Position numbers and translations under genes: made by a program. Under the pieces are notes generated by a model, which was given only the letters and a program-made list of their open reading frames with translations, made no database searches and had not been told where the DNA came from. Positions 50,945 to 64,000 of a DNA stretch of 64,000 nt are shown here, piece by piece. The stretch's first letter is position 1. Each line of letters begins with the position of its first letter. Source of the stretch: Caprimulgus europaeus (taxonomy: Eukaryota > Chordata > Aves > Caprimulgiformes > Caprimulgidae). Location of the stretch: the NCBI GenBank assembly GCA_907165065.1, contig OU015523.1, positions 121,112,246 to 121,176,245 on the forward strand, given 5' to 3'.

Positions 50945-53694
50945 TACATGAACACCTTTCTGTTTCTCTTAGTTTTGAAGCTCGCTGCTTGGATCATATT
51001 CTATTATTATAAAAAGTTAGGTCTTGCAGACAAGGTCTTTACTCAATCTTTGTCAGTTTGCATCAGCAGTTCAGGCTACACAGGTAGCTCGTACACTGAA
51101 GAGATTGCAAAGCCTTGAAGAGAAGACAACCCACTGCCCAGCACAGAGCCAAACTGCTGATGTTTTGTTTCTCTTGATCAGATAATTTGCTGTTATATTT
51201 GATTTTGACTTTGTATGCATTTGGTAAACAATGAAGAGAAGCAAATTGGAAGCTTGTGTTGGATGGTTTGGTAAACTCCCAGCTTCACCATTGCAGTTCA
51301 TCCTTTTGCTGCACAACATTTTACTCCTTGACCAATCTCAAAGCAAGGATGTTGAGAGAGGATAATTCAGCTTAATTCTTATAGTTTTCAGGAACTTTTC
51401 TCTCCATTACTTGTTTGTTTTGCCTAGGAAAAGACACTGCTTTTCCCATGCTTTCCAGGTGACATATATCGATCACATCCGTGCGACTCCTGACCCGAAC
51501 TGCAATGCACAGGCTAAACCCAAGTGTCTGGTAATGATGAGCTGTGCATTAAGCCAGAACATAAAAACAAAACAACAAAATCCCCACCAGAAACTCCGCT
51601 CGACAACAGAGTCTTAGAGGCTCACGCTGCTTTTGCCATTTAATTTGCCGCAGGATAATTAGAGCCTCCTACGATGATTTTCACTTTGCAGAGAGGGAGA
51701 TGGAGACCCTTCAGCACATGTTCCCTTAGTGCACAGGGGGTTTCTCTCCCATAGCTGTTTTCTTGCCAGCATGGGGTGCAGGGGCTGGCAATTGACCACA
51801 GCACATTGAGAGAGCACTTTTACCCACAGGTATAGCAGTGTTTATGCATTTATTTTTTCCATGGGAGATAAGCTTATTAGTTTTGTTATTACATTACAAA
51901 AATACAGTAAATAGATTTGAAGTAGTTGCAGAAGGGAGAAAGGAGAATTTTTTATTGTTTGTGGCCCTACAAGATTTGATACCCATTGCAGTGGAGGCTC
52001 ATTTTCTCCCATGGACAGCTATAGGTCTTGAATTTAGCCCTGTATTTTTTTCTGTGGGCTCATGACATCTCTCTGAAATGAAAACAAGTGTATTTCCCTA
52101 TACTGTGACATGTTGCAAAGATTGTTCTTTTTCTCTTGAGATTTTGACTCTTTACTCTGGTGAGTGGCAGGTTTAATTTCCAAAAAAAAAATCATATTTC
52201 TGAGTTACAATGAAGGACACACATACTCTGATCACCTAGACATGAATACAGACATGCATCAGAACAATGCCACCAGCTTCTATGCCTCTGCTTGTAGAAA
52301 TTACTCTTTGCAATAAGGGTTATTATTTTTTTTTAACCTACTTTGTGTTGGGCACAAGCAAGAGATGGCTAAGAGGAAATCCATGCATGCAATATAGTGA
52401 ACCATCCTTGCTCTTAGCTTGTGGTTATTTTAATCCACTTGATGAGATTTCTTTCCAATCCTATTTAATATATTACATCAAATACTCCATTCGCTTCTGT
52501 TTACTTAATGACCTGGTTAACATGATTATTGTTAAAGAAAGTCCTTACATTGCAGAAGTCCTGCAGCTCTCTTCTCTGGTATTATTATACACTTTACATT
52601 GGACTTTATTTGCCCATATGTATCCTCATCTTATATTAGCACTTACATGACAAAATATAAATTATATAATTCAACCTCACAGCCACTGTACATCTTGTGT
52701 GTTATAATAAATTAATCCCTCCTGGTGGCTCTCAATTTTCCTATGGATGCAAATGAAAACTAGTTCCTAAGTAGCAACATTAATTTTAAGAAGAAATTCC
52801 TTTTAAATCCTAAAAGATACATGGAGACTCTGATCACATTTTTGTGGTAGATAAACCTCTGCATTTTTCTGTAGCTTCCAATAAGTCTCAAGCATACTGC
52901 ACTTATAAAGTGGAATAATCTGTGCTCATGTGTTCGAGATATGGCAATATAGAAAGTGTTACAGTGTTTTTTAAGTCTATGCCAGTAATGGATTAAACCC
53001 AGTTTTTATACTTATGTCTGAGAATTATATTTCTCTGTAAAACTTGGCACAGACACCAGATGATTTCTCAAAGCCATGGTTTAGTATAGTCACAGCATTT
53101 CCAGTTTCTGGCTCTGATCAGGTGTGGATTAAAGATTCTGGGACCCCGGGCTCCTTGCAGTTAAATTCAGTGAAGAAATCTACACTGTATTAGACACTGA
53201 GGAAGAAGCTTTTATTTCAGATATTTATTTGAAAGCCACTTTCTGCATGCTGAAGAGAGAAGCTCTTCCAGGCTACTTAACGTAAAAGGGGCATCCCATG
53301 GATTTGATGTGAATCTGGGTGCCAGGAGAGCCACGTACTCTTGTTCTCTCTAAAAATGGTTCAGGAGGTGGGTCTATGGTGTTGGTCTGAGGACTGTTTC
53401 ACCACAGGGCCTGCACACAGGAGACCATTCAGAGTAGAGCATCCAAAGACTTTTGGTAGCTAGGCTGTTTTAAGGGTGACTCAAGTAAGAATATGAGTAA
53501 GACAGTCCATATCTTCACAATCACTGATATGCTTGCTATGGAGCAGCCCTCTTGAGCATGGTATAAAGAGATATTAATTCTTTAATAACTTGAAAAAAAA
53601 GCTGTTTAACTGTCCAAAGTCCAAGGAAAGACCACAAGGAGCTAGGAGGAAATGTGGACCCTTGTAGCAATGTACCTTGAATTATCCCAGATGT
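50945..53694. other. TENM4: Intron stretch, unclassified
   Basis: AT-rich, especially 52260-52730, where a 127-codon open frame occurs without recognised domains. No LINE or LTR. Confidence 0.5.
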
Positions 53695-53874
53695 ATCACA
53701 GAATCACAGAATATTAGGGATTGGAAGGGACCTCGAAAGATCATCCAGTCCAATCCCCCTGCTAGAGCAGGAACACCTGGATGAGATCACACAGGAAGGT
53801 GTCCAGGCAGGTCTTGAATGTCTCCAGAGGAGACTCCACAACCTCCCTGGGCAGCCTGTTCCAGTGCTCTGTAT
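53695..53874 (-). mobile_element. CR1 3' end
   Basis: + strand starts 'ATCACAGAATCACAGAATAT', includes 'CATCCAGTCCAATCCCCCTG' and ends at 'CAGCCTGTTCCAGTGCTCTG'. Confidence 0.94.
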
Positions 53875-56710
53875 GGAGAAGGGAAGAATTCACACTCCTG
53901 GCCACCTACATGAGGGATTCAAACACAGTCCCTGGCAGTGCTGTCCATCCTTTTTAAGATTAAGAGCAGTAAGAGTGAGATAAAATCATAGTAAGACTCG
54001 GCAGGTGATGTGGCAGGCATGGTGAGGAGATGTAAATGTGTGGGTAGGCTCCTGGTGCCTTAAGGACTTCTCTGGGATGGCTTAGCTGACTGTTCCAGAT
54101 GTGCAAGAGGAGCCAATATATGAGCCTGTCCACATCAGAAGGCACCAGGATACAGGCATCCCTCCCTGGAGTGTAACACAGAGACAGGCCAGTCACAGTG
54201 GGGTGTCAGCTGGAATAGACATGGTTTGGCCCAGGAGTCCAAGCATCAGAAATTCTGGATGCTGCTCCTGCCCCCACAGTAGGAGTTGCAAGTTGTCCAC
54301 ATCCCTGACAAGCTTGTGTAAAGTGGGCATCCACCCAACCATCCAAATACCAGCATTTAACAGCTCTCTCTGTCTCACCTGCTTTACCTGTGTATCATGT
54401 TTTATTTTTATAACTGGAATTTACACTTTCACCCTGCGGCACCCACAAACGTGCACAAACATCTGAGAAGGAATCACGTTCACTGCAGCAGTACTAACTT
54501 CAGTAAATGGAGATGACAACTGCCTTTCCTCCCCCTGGCTGTCTATCTCCTGCAAGAAAAGGCAAGACAGCCCCAACTAAAAGACAATGTCACATCAACC
54601 AACACAAATAGCAGCATCTCACACAAAGAACAGACTCAATCAGCAGTGCAAGGCACCTGGTGGGAGTGACATGCCCACCGTGCTGCCAATTACAACAGAA
54701 CCTAACTGCATTGTGATGGAAAATACACTTTTCTTTTTTTCTTTTTTTTCTCTTTGGTAATAGGCAATTTCTCTTAATAACTATGAGAAAGAAAATACTG
54801 TGGTGGAAGTGGTGTCTAGCAATTGACTGTGTCCCCATCACTCTGTCTCGGCTGTTGATAAGGTTAGCAAGAGGATTTGATTGCTGTAAATATCATTTAA
54901 AACAGCAATGACACATTAATTTGAGGAAACAAGAGCACAGTGCAGCCTCAACAAGAGCATTGGATAGAATGCAATGCAGAAAATAAACTTTTGCTGGGGC
55001 CAACATGACTCTTGTGCACCATACAATATTTGCTTAAAAAAAAAAAAGATAGAAGTTTGGGGTTTTTTTTAAATTTTCCTTTCTGTTTGCCCTCTCCAGA
55101 TCCTAATCCTACCACCTTGGCACCTAATGCAGAAATTCAGTTGGCTGAATCTCACCCAGAATTTTTGTACCCCCATTTGCAGCACCATGGCAGCATCTCC
55201 AAAGCCAGTAGCACCCAGTAGAACACTTCTGTCTGCCTTGATCCGCTCCTCTTCTGGTGATTTTTATGTGCTGTTTTGCTCTACAATGGGATCCTCAGGA
55301 ATATTCTGGCATTAGAGAGTATTTTCACTATTTGACCTGCCTAATCAGAACCAGTTTTCAAACTCCATTTTTATTAACTTGGAAAAAAAACCAACCAACC
55401 AGTTTCAGACAAAGCTGATGGTAAACAGATGCCTTTGAGCTAATAGCACTTGGTTCTCTAGGTACTCAAACACAGGGATGGGTCTGAAAAGAACAAAACC
55501 TTCCCAGTACTTGTTTTAATGAGTAGACTTTCTTGCATTTGATCATCTGTTTTCTCAGAGGAAAATGTTAAGAAGGCTTGTGATTAGCCAGAGGCAATTC
55601 AATACCAAATCTAATACAGACGTGGGGGAGTGAACTGCTGATGCTTCATGTCAAACTGTCCCATTCCCCTTCCCTCCCCGTCCTTAACTACTGTTGCAGC
55701 TGCAGCCAACCACTGGATGTACAACCTGGAATCATAAGATCAAAATAATTGAGGAACAATAACTTCTGTAGCCCAGCAAACCAAGGCAGCTTGCAGAGAC
55801 TGTCAATCTCCACGCTTACAAGCCCCAATCTATTTTCACCACCGTAGGCTGCCAGGTTAATTAAATGGGACTCCTCGTGGTGTCAGGAAGCAAGTCAAGC
55901 AGCAAGTGTTTGTAGAAATGGGCTTTAAAGTGAACAACATATTAAAAAAAAAAAGAAGAAATGACCTGTGTGCACATGTTTTTGCACATTTCTTGTGAGA
56001 TGTGTAATGTCCCTTCCTAAGCGGGGTCCTGGTCAGCCCTGATGCAGTCACATCTCTGTTCGTCACATCTAGGGATGCTGGGATGAATCCTCAGCATAAA
56101 GTGTTTTGTCATCACTGCTACTCCCTTACAAAAAGCCTTGTTCAGAGAACTGCTGAACACCTTCAGCTTCCATGTTATTCAGGATAAACCCTAAAAGTCT
56201 TCACATCTTTTTTTTTTACAGCAGGTGAGCTAACATTACTGTGTTTCCTCCTCTTTTATGACTCATAAAACTCACTCTCCCTTTAATGTAGTAGCAGCAG
56301 CATCCTCCTCCTTTGTGCCTGGAAAAAAATGTGTGATTGCCACAATTAAGACAGCAGGATGACATCTAACATCTCACATTATGGTGAGAATGCTGTAGAG
56401 TGTCCCTAGACTTGATATCAGGAGAATTAAAAAGACCAGTTTCAGCAGTTCCCATTTCCTTATCCAACATGTCCTCACCTTGGCTCCTCTAGGAATGCAG
56501 AGAGCTAAAGATCCAAAGTCAAACAATTATTTGTTTATTGTTACTATTAATTGACATCAATTTTGTTATCTGCTTGGTTCAGCACAATTCTTAGTGCTTT
56601 TCTAGTTTATGTCATCTGTTGCTGATATTCCCCCCAAATTAGGGTCCATCCATCCTTCCCTGAGTATTTTTCACACCAGGCTCCTATGGTTAGAAAAAGG
56701 GAATGAATAC
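53875..56710. other. TENM4: Intron stretch, unclassified
   Basis: No recognised repeat beyond short T-rich runs near 54730-54755 and 55062-55080. No exon seen. Confidence 0.5.
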
Positions 56711-57245
56711 AGAATCCCAGAATTGCCTCAATTGGAAAAGACCTTTACGATCATTGAGTCCAGTCATGAACCCAACACTGACCAGTCCCCGACTAACCCA
56801 TGTCCCTCAGCACTGTGTCTACACGACTCTTCAATCCCTCCAGGGATGGGGACTCCACCACTGCCCTGGGCAACCCCTTCCAATGCCTCAGAACCCTTTC
56901 AGCAAAGAAATTCTTCCTCACATCCAATCTCAACTGCCCTTGGTGCAACTTGAGGCCATTTCCTCTTGTCCTGTCTCTTGTTCCTTGGTTGAACAGACCC
57001 ACCCCCACCTCTCTCCACCCTCCTCCAAGGGACTTGGACAGAGACAGAAGGTCTCCCCTCAGCCTCCTTTTCTCCAGGCTCAACACCCCCAGTTCCCTCA
57101 GCCGGGAACTCAGCACACTTGTGCTCCAGACCCTTCCCCAGCTCCGTTACCCTTCTCTGGACACGCTCCAGCATCTCCATGTCCTTCTGGGAGTCAGGGG
57201 CCCAAAACTGAACCCAACACTCAATGTGCAGCCTCACCAGTGCAA
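56711..57245 (-). mobile_element. CR1 copy, about 535 bases
   Basis: + strand starts AGAATCCCAGAATTGCC and continues through 'CCATGTCCCTCAGCACTGTG' and the 3' part of ORF2 to 'CAATGTGCAGCCTCACCAGT'. Same subfamily as 21280-22166, in the opposite orientation. Confidence 0.95.
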
Positions 57246-58722
<1,477 letters not shown>

Positions 58723-58976
58723 CCCTTTCTCCCTTTCTCCCTTTCTCCCTTTCTCCCTTTCTCCCTTTCTTTCTCCCTTTCTTCCTTTCTTTCTCCCTTT
58801 CTCCCTTTCTCCCTTTCTCCCTTTCTCCCTTTCTTCCTTTCTCCCTTTCTCCCTTTCTTTCTCCCTTTCTTCCTTTCTTTCTCCCTTTCTTCCTTTCTCT
58901 CTTTCTCTCTTTCTCTCTTTCTTTCTCCTTCTTTTTCTCTTTCTCTTTTTCTCTTTCCCTTTCCTTCTTTTTCTTA
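58723..58976. repeat. Variant pyrimidine repeats, (CCCTTTCT)n and relatives
   Basis: Mixture of 6-bp CCCTTT-CT style and CTTTCTCT units derived from the CTTT array, all pyrimidine on the + strand. Confidence 0.9.
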
Positions 58977-59446
<470 letters not shown>

Positions 59447-59506
59447 TTTCTTTCTTTCTTCCTTCCTTTCTTTCTCTTTCCTTCTTTCCTCCTTTCCTTC
59501 TTTTTT

Positions 59507-59610
59507 CCTTCCTTCCTTCCTTCCTTCCTTCCTTCCTTCCTTCCTTCCTTCCTTCCTTCCTTCCTTCCTTCCTTCCTTCCTTCCTTCCTTCCTTCCTTCC
59601 TTCCTTCCTT
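59507..59610. repeat. (CCTT)26 tetranucleotide array
   Basis: About 104 bases of CCTT, the third long array of the block. Pyrimidine-rich sequence continues to about 59668. Confidence 0.97.
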
Positions 59611-59668
59611 CTCTCTTCCTCTCTCTTCTTTCCTCCTTTTCCTGCCTCCCTTCTTTCTTTTTTCCTCT

Positions 59669-60455
59669 TGGAAAAATTACCTGGATCATGACACTGTAGG
59701 AAAAAAAAGGCCAAATCTCTGAGACACCATGCCCTGCCATTCCTGAGACCCAAAGATACCTGCTGGCCCACCAAGTCCAGACTCTCTCTATAGACAGGAA
59801 TAAAGTCTCTGGCTTGAAGCCAAATCAGTGCCTCTTTCCCGTTGCTTTTACTGGAAACAGTTGCTTCATTCTTCAGATGCTTAGAAGCATTCAACTCATT
59901 TTCAGCCTCAAATTATTCCTACCATTTTATACTAATTTACTCCAGTGCCAAAAATCTTTTTTTAGCTCAGTTGTTTTTCTCTCTTGCCAGTGTTTACCCT
60001 TGTGAAATATTGCATATTCCTGCCCATATTAGGCAAAGCAAGTTAGCTTAACTACTAGTTCTTTTCCTTGGATTTTTTGGTTGGTTGGTTACAATTGTCT
60101 TATTATCATTTGACTTTATTTGTTCAGGAGCAAATTTACGAGAATCAGCATAAGGCACCCATCATGGCTTGTCCTTCAAGTAACACCACACTGATGAAAC
60201 TGTATCCTAGACGTAGTACTCCCTACTACACTGCAATTAAAATATCCCTAAACTATTATTTGCAATTAAAAGGCCTCTTTCCTCTCACAAAAGGCAATCC
60301 AGCAAGTGTTAAAAAAGAGCTTGGGAGGAAGACAGACTGGCATGTCCCTTCAGTTTTTAGCACATAGTTGCCTAAACAAGCTTAGGTTCAGGTTTATGTC
60401 CCATTTCAAGCCAACCTTCAAGCCAACTAGATTCCAAGCAGTATTATTACATGTC
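59669..60455. other. TENM4: Intron stretch, unclassified
   Basis: No recognised repeat or exon. Open frames on both strands are short and unsupported. Confidence 0.5.
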
Positions 60456-60656
60456 TGTGGTGGTTTAATGTGACTGGCAGCCAAGCACCAAACAGCCGCT
60501 CACTCACTCTTCCCCTCCCAGGGAACAGGGGAGAGAATTAGAGGGGTAAGAATAAGGAGACTCCTAGGTTGAGACAAGAACAATTGAAACCAAAACACAG
60601 CACTATTCTAGCTACTAAGAAGAAAATGAGCTATATTCCAGTTGAAAAACAGGACA
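60456..60656 (-). mobile_element. Internally deleted ERVK-type LTR remnant
   Basis: + strand begins TGTGGTGGTTTAATGTGACT with 'GGCAGCCAAGCACCAAACAG' and ends 'GAAAATGAGCTATATTCCAG' then TTGAAAAACAGGACA. Read on the minus strand this is the TGTCCTG... start and ...CCACCACA end of a common neoavian ERVK LTR. Both ends are present, but only about 200 bases remain, so most of the middle, including the promoter, is gone. No clear 6-bp duplication flanks it. Confidence 0.8.
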
Positions 60657-61663
60657 AAGTAATAAACAACTTCCATACTTTTCCATTTTTTATCAATAAT
60701 CATGTATACGATGCAATGTGATCCCATTGTGTCTACACAGTATCTGTATCCTTCACAGCGATCACAGTGGAAACAGGCTTAGTGTGAGATTTTGTTTTAA
60801 TGTCGTGGTGCCCAAGCACTTTGTTTCCCACTATTTCAACTCTCATTTCATTTCTCTGCTCTGGTGTTGCTTCTGTTTAGGGGTATCCGAGTTAGTTTGA
60901 GGAGAAACGATGCTGGAGCATAGAATAAATAAGAATAATCTCTCCTAGAGCTGCTGTATGAGGCACATAAATCATGCCAAGAAGAGGTGAAGGTTGAACT
61001 GTGCTAGTGTTATTTCCATTCTGGTATCAGGCAAGGAATGTATGGAAATGAAAGAGGAATGCAAAGCGGAGCCGCGTTTTGTACTGCAGCACCTTTCTGG
61101 ACATCACAAATGAGAGTCGGTGGAGCTGCTGCCTTGTATCAGTGTAATGGAGGTCAGGATCCAGAGCAGCAGCACCACATCTATTATTGGGAAATAACAG
61201 ATGCACACAAAGGAATAATCAGGCAGTGCTTTACCCTGCAGATCTCTTACTGGTTTCAGTGGGATCAAAGGGCAAAACCTGCTTTACAAGCGGTGTCCAG
61301 GTAAATGTGTTGGGTTAGAGATTTGGGTTTGATGTACAGTGAGATGTCTCAGGCAGATTTCAAAAGCCTGTATGATGACCACTGCAGGCATGGGGGAAAA
61401 AAGATTTGCAGTGTCGTCCTCTATTCTGCAATGTTTCAGTTGCATATTTAGGGCAGCTCAAAAAAAAGAGCTTGGACAGTTGCTGTTTGTGACTTCTGTT
61501 ATGTGACCAATTGAAAAGAAAATGAGTGGAGATCTTGGTTCAATCACAGATCCAGAATTCTTTTGAATGCTTCAAAATTTTCCATGGGCTTTATCCTCAG
61601 CCCACACCTGCAAGGAAAGGAAGTCAACACTGTCTCCATATCTGAAGCATACTGTGCAGTGAG
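60657..61663. other. TENM4: Intron stretch, unclassified
   Basis: No recognised repeat or exon. Confidence 0.5.
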
Positions 61664-61949
61664 ATCATAGAATCTTTTTGGTCAGAAAAGACCTCTGTGA
61701 TCATCAAGTCCAACCATAAACCCAACACTGCCAAGTCCACCTCTAAACCATGTCCCTAAGCAACACATCTACACATCTTTTAAATCCCTCCAGGGATGGT
61801 GATACCACCACTTCCCTGGGCAGCCTGTTCCAATGCTTGACAACCCTTTTGGTGAATAATTTTTTTTCCTAATATCCAATCTAAACCTCTCCTGGTGCAA
61901 CTTGAGGCTGTTTCCTCTTGTCCTATCACTTGTTACTTTGGAGAAGAGA
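61664..61949 (-). mobile_element. CR1 3' end
   Basis: + strand starts ATCATAGAATCTTTTTGG, with 'AAACCATGTCCCTAAGCAAC' and 'TTCCAATGCTTGACAACCCT', ending in the GTCCTATCACTTGTTAC region. Same subfamily as the copy at 23474. Confidence 0.94.
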
Positions 61950-63302
61950 TGAGGGGACTTGCCAAGGTTTTTTCTTGCACAGAAAAAGGTGAAAATTTAT
62001 TGCTTTTGGGGCATTGCTTGAACAACAAAGAGGAAGGATCCCTGAAACATCCTATCCAGCATCCAGCCATGAACCTATTTTATGCAAAGGAAGCAATGGC
62101 ACCAGCAGTATCAAAAACACAAAATGTTCCCATTAAAATACAGAAGTTCTTCGCTGAGTTTAACTGGTTTACTGTGTGCATAGAAGAGCTGAGATTTGAT
62201 GGGAATCAGGGTGAGGCTGGTCATGCATGTTATAAATTTACAGATCTTTTATTAGCCAGAAATAATAATTTTGCCTTAAGAACAAAAGCCTGAAGCAGAG
62301 ACTGAACGGCGCAGGGGTTGTGCGGGGTTATCAAATAAAGTATCTTCACTGGTGTATTTCTAAGCCAGGGGAAAGCCTTTTATACAGCTGTGGCTGAGCC
62401 CTCACTTTATAACTAAACTTTAGATTTCATCAGTGATTTATCAGTGATAAATCGAGTGTCTCCCGAAGAGTTCTGTTAAACCACTAAGCACCAGGAATTG
62501 CATCAGATCAGCAAACACGAAGAAGAAGCGGAGCCTGTCCACAGAGCGGTGAATTACTTGGCAAGGGCTCAATGGCTTGGGGTGATTCCAACGTTTTTAA
62601 CAGCAGAAGAGCAACGATGATCTCTGCTTCCAGTCTGTGTATCCCACACAATACTTAGCACCTTACTCCCTCCCATCAGCCCTCCACCCTGCTTCAGTGC
62701 CCTTCACCCTGCTACCAAACCTGCCTTCATTATTGAGTGTTTGCAAGAGAAAAACAGCCCTTTGTAAAATAGCCACTGGGGAGTGGGGATTCTTACAGCT
62801 GGCTGCAGGTTATTATTTTTTTTAAATGCTCTTTATCATCCCTATTTATTGTCACTTCTTCACACCACCCCAGCCTGTCTGTTTGTCTCTCTCTTTACTT
62901 TTGGTAAATTAATCTTGCACCAAATAAATGTGCATTCACCAAAGGTCTAGTCACAAACCTTGGTTTCCTTGGCTGGAGTTGATGCTGATCTGGCTCCTAT
63001 CCAAAAAAACGTCCGTCCTGGCCCGTTTACAGCATTGTGTGGCTGGCGTTCAGACGCGCTGCAGGACCCTTAATGCCGTTGGCCATGGTTCTCAGCAGCT
63101 CTCATCTCAATAATGCAGCAGAGTGGCGAGTCAAGAGGCGGCCGACACAGCCTGTGCCCATCATGAGGTTTTTTTGGAGGACACAGGCACCCAGTCAAAC
63201 CTCACTGAATCGCTGGAGTTTGACAAGTTGCCACCGTGCAGCTGGGGCACCGTTATATTAGCTCACTCCCTGTAAAACAGAGGCATCGTCTCAGTCGGTG
63301 AG
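61950..63302. other. TENM4: Intron stretch with a short inverted repeat
   Basis: Contains GATTTATC-AGT-GATAAATC at 62435-62453. The segment 63000-63300 is richer in GC and CpG than its surroundings. No exon recognised. Confidence 0.45.
62435..62453. repeat. Perfect 8-bp inverted repeat with 3-base spacer
   Basis: GATTTATC AGT GATAAATC. Too short for a terminator-like function in this setting; a dimeric factor site is possible. Confidence 0.6.
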
Positions 63303-63719
63303 GCAAGAGAGACAGGGATCTTCTGGAGAGAGTCCAGCAAAGGCTACAAAGATGATTAAGGGGCTGGAGCAACTTTCTTATGAGGAAAGACTGAGAGAGC
63401 TGGGTCTATTCAGCCTGGAGAAGAGCAGACTGAGAATGGACCTTATTAATGTTTATAAATATCTAAAGGGTGGGTGTCAAGAGGATGGGGCCAGACTCTT
63501 TTCAGTGGTGGCCAGCGACAGGACAAAGGGCAATGGGCACAAGCTGGAACACAGGAGGTTCCACTTAAACATGAGGAAAAACTTCTTTACTGTGAGGGTG
63601 TCAGAGCACTGGGACAGGCTGCCCAGAGACGGTGTGGAGTCTCCTTCTCTGGAGATGTTCAAACCCACCTGGATGCAGCCCTGTGCAACCTACTCTGGGT
63701 GAACCTGCTTTGGCAGGGG
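63303..63719 (+). mobile_element. CR1 copy, left arm of inverted pair
   Basis: 'AAGAGAGACAGGGATCTTCT' through 'GAACCTGCTTTGGCAGGGG'. The final 70 or so bases and the octamer tail are missing, because a minus-strand CR1 begins directly after it. Confidence 0.95.
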
Positions 63720-63721
63720 TT

Positions 63722-64000
63722 ACAGAATCACAGAATCACAGAATGGTGGGGCTGGAAGGGACCTCTGGAGATCATCCAGTCCAACCCCCCTGCCAAAGCA
63801 GGTTCCCTACAACAGGTTGCACAGAAAAGTGTCCAGATGGGTTTTGAACATCTCCAGAGATGGAGACTCCATAACATCTCTGGGCAGCTTATTCCAGGGC
63901 TCTGGCACCCTCACAGTAAAGACATTTTTCCTTAAGTTGGTATGGAACTTTTGGTGTTCCAGGTTTTGCCCATTGCCCCTTGCCCTAAATGGACAAGGGT
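63722..64000 (-). mobile_element. CR1 copy, right arm of inverted pair, cut by window end
   Basis: + strand starts 'ACAGAATCACAGAATCACAG' and continues in minus orientation to the last base. It is related to the adjacent + strand copy and probably continues beyond the window. Confidence 0.95.

Noticed and set aside
52267..52650. 127-codon hydrophobic frame that could be taken for a membrane protein
   Set aside because: AT-rich sequence gives hydrophobic codons by default. No homologous features or gene context.

Overview
The window is genomic DNA from a bird. Its non-coding sequence is dominated by 5'-truncated CR1 LINE 3' ends in both orientations, recognisable by their ATTCTRTGATTCT tails and the 'GGTTGGAAGGGACC' block. 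It also carries two LTRs that I recognise from neoavian genomes. One is a complete ERVL-type solo LTR of about 1.16 kb with a 5-bp target-site duplication. The other is an internally deleted ERVK-type LTR remnant. Because these LTRs are abundant in Neoaves, I infer a neoavian rather than a galliform species; the species itself cannot be named from the sequence.

The only gene I can support is teneurin-4 (TENM4, also ODZ4), on the + strand. Its first coding exon lies at 4312-4600, with a short 5'UTR and the start codon at 4378. Its second coding exon lies at 10618-10887. Both join in phase 1 and encode residues 1-164 of the cytoplasmic N-terminal teneurin domain. The proline-rich stretch, transmembrane helix, EGF repeats and YD-repeat shell must lie beyond the window. 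The last 53 kb (10888-64000) looks like one uninterrupted intron. Positions 1-4311 are probably intron behind a non-coding 5' exon, because an acceptor site precedes the 5'UTR.

Layout: 1-4311, upstream intronic DNA. 4312-10887, two coding exons and a 6-kb intron holding a hAT-like fragment, a CpG-bearing LTR-like region and CR1s close to both exons. 10888-33 kb, intron with CR1 copies, T-rich tracts and a candidate conserved element just after exon 2. 33.46-34.62 kb, antisense solo LTR. 35-58 kb, more CR1, including a short-spaced inverted pair near 43 kb. 58.53-59.67 kb, a pyrimidine-only satellite-like block of more than 1 kb. 60.46 kb, LTR remnant. 63.3-64 kb, two CR1 copies in inverted orientation running off the window end.

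I found no undescribed multi-gene system. The observations most worth checking are an 11-codon upstream ORF overlapping the TENM4 start, the two CR1 inverted repeats that could fold into long double-stranded RNA in the pre-mRNA, and the structured pyrimidine tract. All other long open frames lack recognisable families or lie inside repeats, and I treat them as chance.
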